5,497 nt of DNA from positions 1 to 5,497 of the forward strand of contig CAZKJW010000135.1 in NCBI GenBank assembly GCA_964553125.1, read 5' to 3'. Under the pieces are notes generated by a model. It was not told the origin of the DNA. It saw only the letters and a list, made by a program, of their open reading frames with translations, and searched no databases. Of this stretch, positions 1 to 5,105 are shown piece by piece. Made by a program: the position numbers and the translations under genes. This DNA comes from Aphodomonas sp964553125 (GTDB lineage: Bacteria; Bacillota; Clostridia; Christensenellales; Aristaeellaceae). Positions within the stretch are counted from its first letter, which is position 1. Every line of letters begins with the position of its first letter.

Positions 1-6
1 CCCCCC

Positions 7-40
7 AAAAACCAGCGCCCGGACGGTTTCGTCCGGGCGC
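7..40 (-). terminator. Intrinsic terminator of the secreted-protein gene
   Basis: A perfect 10-bp stem (15-24 with 31-40) closes a 6-nt loop. Read on the minus strand it is followed by TGG and then five T (complement of A7-A11). It starts about 16 nt after the stop codon of the minus-strand gene ending at 56, so it most likely ends that transcript. The T-tract is short and slightly displaced from the stem. Confidence 0.7.
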
Positions 41-55
41 ACATGCCGCCGTGTT

Positions 56-853
56 TCAGTTTGCGCTGCGGAAAACGGCTTCAAACGTGGTCGAGCGGTT
101 CAGCCCTTCCACCGTGATGCAGCGCGGCGCGATGTTAAAATGAACCTCCACGCCGCGGATCAGCCAGTAATCGACCGCCTTTCCTTCCGGGATGAGCGCC
201 TCCACGCGCCCGGAAAACGTGCCGCCGGACATGGTTTCGTCCGTGGCATAGTTCACATAGTCGCTTGCAAAGTCAAAGCGGTTGAACCGCTTGCCGGCGG
301 GCTGCCGCTTTTCGTCCACAAACTGCATCTGCGCCTTGACCGACTCGACGACGCGCTCGCTTTCTTCGTTGAGCACGCGGTCTGTCACAGCCTCGGCGTT
401 TTTGTAAACCACCTCAAACTCCGCGTCGAAGTCCAGATCGTACACGGTGATAAACCAGACCTTGCTGGAAAAATAATACGCCGTGCCGTTGATGACCCAG
501 TGGTCGATCTCGTCCTTCTTCGCCTCGGGCGCAGAGATGCGCGCGGTGATTTTGCCGCCTTCGCACACTGTTCCCGTCGCGGGGTTCACATAGTCCTCCC
601 CGAAGGAGAACTGCTCATATTCGTCGCCGGCCGGGCGGCCGTTTTCGCCCAGAAAGCGGATCGTCGCATTCACAGCGGAAAGCGTTGTCCCGCCGCGCGC
701 GGATTCGTCCGGCTCGCTCTCCGTCCACAGCGTGCCGCCCAGATCCAGCGGCTCCGTCCCGTCGGGCGCGTCGTCCGCGAAGGCGCACAGCGCGGTCAAA
801 AGCGTCAGCGCGGCCAGAAGAAACGCAATCAGTTTTTTCATCTTTCGTTGCAT
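56..853 (-). CDS. Secreted protein of unknown function with two tandem copies of one domain
   Basis: 265 residues; I do not recognise the family. The N-terminus is a classical Sec signal peptide: basic QRKMKK, a hydrophobic stretch at about 8-23, and a probable signal peptidase I site after A24-F25-A26. Cys23 is not in a lipobox (Leu precedes it), so a lipoprotein is unlikely. After an acidic linker (27-58) come two copies of one domain, about 61-151 and 172-262, which align without gaps at an offset of exactly 111 residues; by my count 31 of 91 positions are identical. Shared elements are PAG (74-76/185-187), FxFxxDYVNxAT (82-93/193-204), GG (99-100/210-211), DxWxIxG (117-123/228-234), ITVxxL (135-140/246-251) and FExV (146-149/257-260). 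The spacing of aromatic and hydrophobic residues suggests a beta-rich extracellular fold (inference). Start choice: AAGGAGG at 863-869 lies 9 nt before this ATG; the Met at codon 5 would be about 21 nt away. The gene is monocistronic, with its own promoter and terminator, and diverges from hisS. Confidence 0.88.
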   Translation of the reverse strand: MQRKMKKLIAFLLAALTLLTALCAFADDAPDGTEPLDLGGTLWTESEPDESARGGTTLSAVNATIRFLGENGRPAGDEYEQFSFGEDYVNPATGTVCEGGKITARISAPEAKKDEIDHWVINGTAYYFSSKVWFITVYDLDFDAEFEVVYKNAEAVTDRVLNEESERVVESVKAQMQFVDEKRQPAGKRFNRFDFASDYVNYATDETMSGGTFSGRVEALIPEGKAVDYWLIRGVEVHFNIAPRCITVEGLNRSTTFEAVFRSAN

Positions 854-880
854 GGATAGTCGCCTCCTTCCTTACCGCTC

Positions 881-909
881 ATTGTATTTGCTTTTTGCCC
901 GGCTGTCAA
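881..909 (-). promoter_or_regulatory. Sigma-A type promoter of the secreted-protein gene
   Basis: On the minus strand, TTGACA (complement of 904-909) and TACAAT (complement of 881-886) are separated by exactly 17 bp. Transcription would start near 874, leaving about a 20-nt leader that contains the AAGGAGG ribosome binding site (863-869). The match is close to consensus and correctly placed. No experimental start is known. Confidence 0.8.
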
Positions 910-911
910 TG

Positions 912-926
912 AATCGCACGGCGATT
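912..926. repeat. 6-bp inverted repeat between divergent promoters
   Basis: AATCGC, 3-nt spacer, GCGATT. It sits just upstream of the -35 box of the minus-strand promoter, and its centre (919) is 20 bp from the centre of the next inverted repeat (939). It could be a regulator-binding half of a shared operator, but the arms are short and chance is possible. Confidence 0.4.
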
Positions 927-928
927 TC

Positions 929-949
929 TTTCCGCGCAGGGCGCGGAAA
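929..949. repeat. 9-bp perfect inverted repeat between divergent promoters
   Basis: TTTCCGCGC (929-937), AGG, GCGCGGAAA (941-949): a perfect 9+9 bp inverted repeat with a 3-nt spacer. Neither strand has a T-tract after it, so it is not an intrinsic terminator. It lies 13 bp upstream of the plus-strand -35 box and about 20 bp upstream of the minus-strand -35 box, the place expected for an operator or activator site shared by both promoters. Its function is inferred from position only. Confidence 0.55.
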
Positions 950-962
950 ATCAAGCCGCCGC

Positions 963-991
963 TTGACAACTTCCGCTCGTGCCGCTATAAT
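963..991 (+). promoter_or_regulatory. Consensus sigma-A promoter of the hisS operon
   Basis: TTGACA (963-968) and TATAAT (986-991) are both perfect consensus hexamers with an ideal 17-bp spacer. Transcription is expected to start near 998. That leaves only about 85 nt of RNA before the T-box antiterminator. A strong constitutive promoter followed by a conditional terminator is the usual arrangement for T-box operons. Confidence 0.85.
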
Positions 992-1081
992 CGCAAAAGG
1001 AGCGATGACGGGCGTGACGACCCCCGAGCTTTCGCCGGAAACGGCGGCGGCGCCCGCGTTATAGGGCATGAGCAACAAATT

Positions 1082-1108
1082 TGGGTGGCACCGCGGCCTT
1101 CCGCCCCA
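1082..1108 (+). promoter_or_regulatory. T-box antiterminator
   Basis: Helix A1 pairs UGGG (1082-1085) with CCCA (1105-1108). The 7-nt bulge UGGCACC spans 1086-1092, and helix A2 pairs GCGG (1093-1096) with CCGC (1101-1104) around a CCUU loop. This is the textbook antiterminator. The bulge start UGGC would pair with a tRNA 3' end GCCA. Its 3' strand (1101-1108) overlaps the 5' arm of the terminator, so the two folds exclude each other. Confidence 0.88.
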
Positions 1109-1131
1109 TACGCTGGGCGGAGGGCCGTTTT
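1094..1131 (+). terminator. Regulated leader terminator of the T-box
   Basis: A 13-bp GC-rich stem (1094-1106 with 1115-1127, one G-U pair) closes an 8-nt loop and is followed by TTTT (1128-1131). It competes with the antiterminator for 1094-1107. It lies 32 nt before the hisS start codon, so termination here would silence the entire operon. Confidence 0.88.
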
Positions 1132-1163
1132 GATACGCCACGCGCAACGGGAGGGAATTTATC

Positions 1164-2426
1164 ATGTTAACACAGGCCCCCAAAGGGACCAAGGATCTGC
1201 TTCCGCAGGACGCGTACCGCTTTCAGGCCATTGAAGCCGTTGAAAAGCGCATCGCCGAACGCGCGGGCTACCGCGAAATCCGCACGCCCGTGTTCGAGCA
1301 CACCGAGCTTTTCCTTCGCGGCGTGGGCGATACGACGGACATCGTGCAGAAAGAAATGTACACCTTCACCGATAAGGGCGACCGCTCCGTCACCCTCAAG
1401 CCGGAAGGCACCGCAGGCGCCGTGCGCGCGCTTGTGGAGCACAGCCTGTACGCCGGCCCGCTTCCCGTGAAGATGTATTACGTCAACAACCCCATCTTCC
1501 GCTATGAAGCGCCGCAGAGCGGCCGCCTGCGCGAGCATCACCAGTTCGGCTGCGAGTGCTTCGGCGCGGCGGAGCCTTCGTGCGACGCGGAGCTGATCTC
1601 CATCGCCGTGGACGTGCTCAAGGGGCTGGGGCTGGACAACCTCGTCGTCAACATCAACTCCATCGGCTGCCCGGAATGCCGCAGGTTCTACCACGAAAAG
1701 CTGCGCGCGTTCCTCTCCGAGCGGCTGGACAAGCTGTGCGAGACCTGCCGCGGCCGGTTTGAAAAGAACCCGCTGCGCATTCTCGATTGCAAGGTGGACG
1801 CCTGCCAGAAGCAGCTTGAGGGCGCGCCGAGCATCCTCGACTGCCTGTGCGACGCGTGCGCCGCGCACTTTGAGGGGCTCAAGGCGAACCTCGACGCGCT
1901 GGGCATCCCCTACTCCGTCGATCCGCGCATCGTCCGCGGGCTGGACTACTACACCCGCACCGTCTTTGAAATCGCGCGGCAGACCGAGAACGGCACGCAG
2001 GCCGTCTGCGGCGGCGGCCGCTACGACGGGCTGGTCGAGCAGATCGGCGGCCCGAAGCTGCCCGCGATGGGCTTCGGCATGGGCGTGGAGCGCGTGCTGA
2101 TGCTGCTGGAGCAGAGCGGCGTGGAGCTTCCCGAGCCGCGGCACTATGACGTCTACGTCGCCGCGCTGGGCGCGGAAGCGCGCACTCCGGCGCTTCAGCT
2201 GACGACCGGCCTGCGCCGCGCGGGCGTGAAAGCCGAAATGGATCACGCCGGACGCAGCCTCAAGGCACAGTTCAAGCACGCCGATAAGGTCAACGCGCCG
2301 TATATCCTCATCGTCGGCGGCGACGAGCTGGCGCGCGGCACGGTGCGCCTGCGCAACATGGAAACAAAAGAAGAATGCGAGATCCCGCTGGAAAGCGCAA
2401 TTGATTACATGAAGGAGAGAATCTGA
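1164..2426 (+). CDS. hisS: Histidyl-tRNA synthetase
   Basis: 420 residues, close to the ~424 usual for bacterial HisRS, a cytoplasmic homodimeric class II synthetase that charges tRNA-His. Visible elements: N-terminal PKGTKDLLP; PEGTA at 80-84; motif 2 FRYE...RLREHHQFGCE at 112-131; the HisA signature RGLDYYTR at 258-265 with the catalytic-type Arg258; GGGRYDGL just after it; motif 3 GFGMGVERV at 303-311 with Arg310; and a C-terminal anticodon-binding domain from about 325. The insert between motif 2 and HisA is cysteine-rich: Cys169/172, 192/195, 209, 214, 227, 229 and 232, in CxxC-like pairs, a possible metal site (inference). Such a Cys pattern is familiar from clostridial HisRS. Start choice: GGGAGGG at 1149-1155 is about 8-9 nt upstream of the ATG. 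It is the first gene after the T-box terminator, and its stop is separated from the aspS ATG by 1 nt. Confidence 0.97.
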   Translation: MLTQAPKGTKDLLPQDAYRFQAIEAVEKRIAERAGYREIRTPVFEHTELFLRGVGDTTDIVQKEMYTFTDKGDRSVTLKPEGTAGAVRALVEHSLYAGPLPVKMYYVNNPIFRYEAPQSGRLREHHQFGCECFGAAEPSCDAELISIAVDVLKGLGLDNLVVNINSIGCPECRRFYHEKLRAFLSERLDKLCETCRGRFEKNPLRILDCKVDACQKQLEGAPSILDCLCDACAAHFEGLKANLDALGIPYSVDPRIVRGLDYYTRTVFEIARQTENGTQAVCGGGRYDGLVEQIGGPKLPAMGFGMGVERVLMLLEQSGVELPEPRHYDVYVAALGAEARTPALQLTTGLRRAGVKAEMDHAGRSLKAQFKHADKVNAPYILIVGGDELARGTVRLRNMETKEECEIPLESAIDYMKERI

Positions 2427-2427
2427 A

Positions 2428-4212
2428 ATGGCACGCAAGGAATGGCAGCGCACGCAGTATTGCGGCGAACTCACCGAAGCCCTCGCCGGACAGCAGGTCA
2501 CGCTAGACGGCTGGGTACAGCGCACCCGCAACCTCGGCGGCGTGATTTTCGTCTGGCTGCGCGACCGCACCGGGCTGGTGCAGGTTGTGTTCAGCCCTGA
2601 AACCTGCGACGCGGAAACCTTCGCCGTGGGCGAAAGCCTGCGCGGCGAGTATGTCGTGTCGATCACGGGCGAAGTGGCGCTCCGCGCCGAAAAAGACGTG
2701 ACCGACAAGCTCAAAACCGGCCGCATCGAAGTGATCGCCCGGCACGCCACGCTGCTGAACGCGGCGGCCACGCCGCCCATCTACATCGACGATAACGCCG
2801 ATGAAAACGAGCTTGTGCGCCTGAAGTACCGCTACCTCGACCTGCGCAAGCCGAAGATGCAGGAGAACCTCCGCCTGCGCGCCAAGGTGCTCTCCACCAT
2901 CCGCGCGCACATGGACGAATGCGGCTTCACCGAAGTTGAAACGCCCATCCTTTCCAAGTCCACGCCCGAGGGCGCGCGCGATTACCTCGTGCCCAGCCGC
3001 GTGCGGCCCGGCGAATTCTACGCCCTGCCGCAGAGCCCGCAGATTTACAAGCAGTTGCTGATGCTCGCCGGCTTCGACCGCTATTATCAGGTGGCGCGCT
3101 GCTTCCGCGACGAGGACAGCCGCGCCGACCGTCAGCCCGAGTTCACGCAGCTCGACATCGAAATGAGCTTCGTCGAGCCGGAAGACATTCAGACGGTCGT
3201 TGAGGGCGCGTTCGCCAAGGTGTTCAAGGCCGTGAAGAATATCGACATCCAGCTGCCGCTGCCCCGCATGACGTGGCGTCAGGCGATGGACGATTACGGC
3301 AGCGACAAGCCCGACACGCGCTTTGGCATGAAGCTGCAGGACGTGACGGACGTGACCCGCGAATGCGGCTTCGGCGTGTTTGAAAACGCCGTCAGCGTGC
3401 GCGGCCTCAACGCCGAGGGCGTTTCCGCGCATCTGTCCCGCAAGGAAATCGACGCGCTGGGCGAGCTGGCCAAGACGTATCATGTCAAGGGGCTCGCGTG
3501 GCTGACCATCGCGCCCGACGGCACGGTGAAATCCAGCTTTGCCAAGTTCATGAAGGAGGACAAGCTCGAAGCCCTCAAGCAGGCCATGAACGCCAAGCCC
3601 GGCGACGCGCTGTTCTTCGCAGCCGACCGGCCGAACGTCGCCTGCACCGCGCTGGGTCAGGTTCGCCTTGCCCTCGGCAAGAAGTTCGACCTCATCGATC
3701 AGACGAAGTACAACCTCTTCTGGGTGACGGAGTTCCCGCTCCTTGAATGGGACGACGAAGAAAACCGCTACGTCGCCATGCACCATCCCTTCACCAGCGC
3801 CATGGAGGAGGATGAGCAGTTCATGGAAAGCGATCCCGGCCGCGTGCGCGCCAAGGCGTACGATCTGGTCATGAACGGCATCGAGATGGGCTCCGGCTCC
3901 ATCCGCATTCACCGCTCGGACAAGCAGGCGCAGATGTTCAAGCTCATCGGCCTCTCTCCGGAGCTTGCGCAGCAGCGCTTCGGCTTCCTGCTTGACGCAT
4001 TCAAGTACGGCGCGCCGCCGCACGGCGGATTCGCCTTCGGCATCGACCGCTTCGTGATGATTCTCGCCGGCGGCGAGTCGCTGCGCGACGTCATTGCCTT
4101 CCCGAAGGATAAGAGCGCGTATTGCCAGATGATGGGCACGCCTTCGACGGTCGATCCCAAACAGCTGGAGATTCTGAAAATCCACCCCGTGGTTGAAGGA
4201 GAACAGGCATGA
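2428..4212 (+). CDS. aspS: Aspartyl-tRNA synthetase, bacterial type
   Basis: 594 residues, the full length of bacterial AspRS, a cytoplasmic homodimeric class IIb enzyme charging tRNA-Asp. Domain order: N-terminal OB-fold anticodon-binding domain (about 1-110, GWVQRTRNLGG at 28-38); catalytic core with motif 1 around 170-173; the mobile loop STPEGARDYLVPSR at 178-191; QSPQ at 202-205; motif 2 FRDED...RADRQPEFTQ at 226-241; the bacterial GAD insertion at about 305-415; and motif 3 GFAFGIDRF at 534-542 with Arg541, then LRDVIAFPK. Leu36 corresponds to E. coli Leu30; the non-discriminating enzymes that also charge tRNA-Asn typically have His there, so this one is probably discriminating (inference). 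Residue 231 in motif 2 is Ser where Leu is usual. AAGGAG at 2412-2417, inside the end of hisS, is its ribosome binding site. The stop overlaps the next start as ATGA (4209-4212), which favours translational coupling. Confidence 0.97.
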   Translation: MARKEWQRTQYCGELTEALAGQQVTLDGWVQRTRNLGGVIFVWLRDRTGLVQVVFSPETCDAETFAVGESLRGEYVVSITGEVALRAEKDVTDKLKTGRIEVIARHATLLNAAATPPIYIDDNADENELVRLKYRYLDLRKPKMQENLRLRAKVLSTIRAHMDECGFTEVETPILSKSTPEGARDYLVPSRVRPGEFYALPQSPQIYKQLLMLAGFDRYYQVARCFRDEDSRADRQPEFTQLDIEMSFVEPEDIQTVVEGAFAKVFKAVKNIDIQLPLPRMTWRQAMDDYGSDKPDTRFGMKLQDVTDVTRECGFGVFENAVSVRGLNAEGVSAHLSRKEIDALGELAKTYHVKGLAWLTIAPDGTVKSSFAKFMKEDKLEALKQAMNAKPGDALFFAADRPNVACTALGQVRLALGKKFDLIDQTKYNLFWVTEFPLLEWDDEENRYVAMHHPFTSAMEEDEQFMESDPGRVRAKAYDLVMNGIEMGSGSIRIHRSDKQAQMFKLIGLSPELAQQRFGFLLDAFKYGAPPHGGFAFGIDRFVMILAGGESLRDVIAFPKDKSAYCQMMGTPSTVDPKQLEILKIHPVVEGEQA

Positions 4213-4640
4213 TCCGTTCGGGCGAAGTTGTCGAAAAAGAAGGCAGAATGCTCGGCGTCGTGTTTGAGCGGCCCGAAGCGTGCGCCCACTGCGGCGGATG
4301 TTTGCACAAGCACTGCTCGCGGGTACAAATAAAAGGGGACGCCGAAATCGGCGACACGGTGGACGTGGACATGCCCGACGGCGAAGTGGTCAAAGCGTCG
4401 GCGCTGATGTACATTGTGCCCGTATGCGCGTTCCTGCTGGGGCTTCTGCTGGCGTGGCTCGTCTATCGCGGCGGCACAGTCCGCATGGCGGAGGATCTGT
4501 TCTATTCCGTCTGCGGCGTGCTGGCGTGCGCGGTCGGTCTGGGCATGGTGTGGGTTGTCGATAAAAAACTGCGCAAGGCGCAGAAATGGCAGCCGCGCGT
4601 CGTCGCCGTGCATAAGCCCGAGGCAAACGGAACAAAATAA
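4209..4640 (+). CDS. RseC/MucC-family membrane redox-associated protein
   Basis: 143 residues. The plan matches the RseC/MucC family (PF04246): a short N-terminal cytoplasmic domain with a cysteine cluster, C25-x2-C28-x2-C31-x4-C36; a hydrophilic beta-like stretch IGDTVDVDMPDGEVVKAS at about 47-64; two transmembrane helices at about 65-86 and 97-117 joined by a short loop; and a basic C-terminal tail, here ending at NGTK. E. coli RseC is implicated in reducing the SoxR [2Fe-2S] cluster and in sigma-E control; homologues in anaerobes are often found near Rnf genes, none of which are visible here. The cysteine cluster could bind a metal or Fe-S centre, or act as a dithiol (inference). The start overlaps the aspS stop by 4 bp, with AAGGAG at 4196-4201. 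A thioredoxin gene follows 28 nt later, which supports a thiol or redox role. Family assignment rests on topology and the Cys motif; the exact function is unknown. Confidence 0.8.
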   Translation: MIRSGEVVEKEGRMLGVVFERPEACAHCGGCLHKHCSRVQIKGDAEIGDTVDVDMPDGEVVKASALMYIVPVCAFLLGLLLAWLVYRGGTVRMAEDLFYSVCGVLACAVGLGMVWVVDKKLRKAQKWQPRVVAVHKPEANGTK

Positions 4641-4668
4641 TCCGCAAACCCAAGGGAGGAAAACAGCT

Positions 4669-4983
4669 ATGGTACGCGATTTGAACGAGCAGGAATTTGA
4701 CGCGGCAATCGCCGAGAAAAAGGTTTCGCTCATCGATTTCTGGGCGCCGTGGTGCGGGCCCTGCCGCATGACCGGGCCGCAGGTGGAAGCCGCCGCCGAG
4801 GCGCTGGACGGCAAAGCGTCCTTCTTCAAGGTCAACGTGGACGACAACCCCGACCTTGCGCGCCGCTTCGCCGTGATGAGCATCCCCACGATGGTCGTCC
4901 TGCAGGACGGCGAAGAAGCCGCCCGCATGGTCGGCGCGCGCAACCGCGCGGACATTCAGTCCGCCGTGGAGGAGTGGCTGTAA
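4669..4983 (+). CDS. trxA: Thioredoxin
   Basis: 104 residues, the typical size of a single-domain cytoplasmic thioredoxin that reduces protein disulphides and is recycled by thioredoxin reductase. Visible: FWAPWCGPCRM at 24-34 with redox cysteines C29 and C32, the buried acidic residue D23, the conserved P37 after the active site, NVDDNPDLA at 56-64, and the cis-proline P73 in SIPT. Helix alpha-4 ends in AVEEWL. No signal peptide is present. Start choice: GGGAGGA at 4654-4660 is about 9 nt before this ATG. The same frame stays open upstream to 4414, but that part overlaps the rseC-like gene in another frame and has no thioredoxin-like sequence. It is the last gene of the operon, 28 nt after the rseC-like stop and followed by a strong terminator. 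It may be a secondary thioredoxin dedicated to its neighbour; other copies cannot be seen from this window. Confidence 0.95.
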   Translation: MVRDLNEQEFDAAIAEKKVSLIDFWAPWCGPCRMTGPQVEAAAEALDGKASFFKVNVDDNPDLARRFAVMSIPTMVVLQDGEEAARMVGARNRADIQSAVEEWL

Positions 4984-5007
4984 GAAGCGCCTTTCCGGAA
5001 ACGATCA

Positions 5008-5048
5008 AAAAAATCCCTTTCCTCTTTCAGAGAGGAAAGGGATTTTTT
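5008..5048. terminator. Strong bidirectional intrinsic terminator
   Basis: An 11-bp perfect stem (5015-5025 with 5031-5041) closes a 5-nt loop (5026-5030). It is extended by T-A and A-T pairs to about 18 bp through an A-tract (5007-5013) and a T-tract (5043-5048). The plus-strand T-tract ends the hisS operon 24 nt after the thioredoxin stop. The complement of the A-tract gives a 7-T run on the minus strand, ending transcription from the convergent gene at 5106-5497. Confidence 0.93.
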
Positions 5049-5105
5049 GCGTGCCGGCAAAGCCGCCTGCCGACGCATTCCAAGGTTTTTAACTTGCTAT
5101 ACTCA

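Larger units (their letters stand above)
998..1131 (+). promoter_or_regulatory. T-box leader (tRNA-sensing riboswitch) of hisS-aspS, unusually short
   Basis: T-box leaders in Bacillota bind a cognate uncharged tRNA and thereby prevent leader termination. The 3' half here is unmistakable: the conserved T-box core GGGTGGCACCGCGG at 1083-1096, followed by an alternative terminator. The bulge base in UGGN is C1089, predicting a tRNA with discriminator G73. This fits tRNA-Asp (G73) rather than tRNA-His (usually C73), and agrees with aspS being in the operon. The 5' half is atypical. I find no canonical ~100-nt Stem I with its AG bulge and distal loop. Instead there are three possible small hairpins: 1009-1012/1023-1026, whose 10-nt loop contains GAC at 1016-1018; 1033-1037/1042-1046, closed by a GAAA tetraloop; and 1052-1055/1064-1067. 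Asp codons also occur at 1004-1006 (GAT) and 1007-1009 (GAC). The specifier assignment is therefore tentative; the T-box identity is not. Confidence 0.85.

Noticed and set aside
140..859. 239-codon plus-strand frame opposite the secreted-protein gene
   Set aside because: The minus-strand gene has a signal peptide, ribosome binding site, promoter, terminator and internal domain duplication. The plus-strand frame has none of these.
1005..1064. Possible 19-residue leader peptide (MTGVTTPELSPETAAAPAL) between the promoter and the T-box
   Set aside because: GGAG ends only 2 nt before the ATG, the predicted RNA start is about 7 nt upstream, there is no run of His or Asp codons, and the same bases form the likely T-box hairpins. 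It is most likely chance.
872..1192. 106-codon minus-strand frame across the divergent promoters and T-box
   Set aside because: It covers the T-box and both promoters, has no ribosome binding site that I can support and no recognisable protein features.
1167..2780. 537-codon open frame on the minus strand opposite hisS and the start of aspS
   Set aside because: It is an antisense shadow of two certain genes in GC-rich DNA, where stop codons are rare. Its composition is Ala/Arg/Leu/Val-rich and shows no recognisable domain.
2503..4185. 560-codon open frame on the minus strand opposite aspS
   Set aside because: Same reasoning: it lies wholly inside aspS, with His/Ala/Glu/Leu-rich low-information sequence and no family features.
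4414..4668. Upstream extension of the thioredoxin reading frame
   Set aside because: It overlaps the rseC-like gene in another frame and is Arg/Ser/Trp-rich without thioredoxin similarity. The ATG at 4669 has a good ribosome binding site and gives the standard thioredoxin length.
5049..5076. Imperfect hairpin just right of the bidirectional terminator
   Set aside because: GCGT/ACGC and CGGCA/TGCCG can pair with a 2-nt bulge, but neither strand has a T-tract directly after it. It adds nothing beyond the adjacent strong terminator.
5098..5103. TATACT as a plus-strand -10 box
   Set aside because: There is no -35-like hexamer about 17 bp upstream, and the only gene downstream is on the opposite strand.
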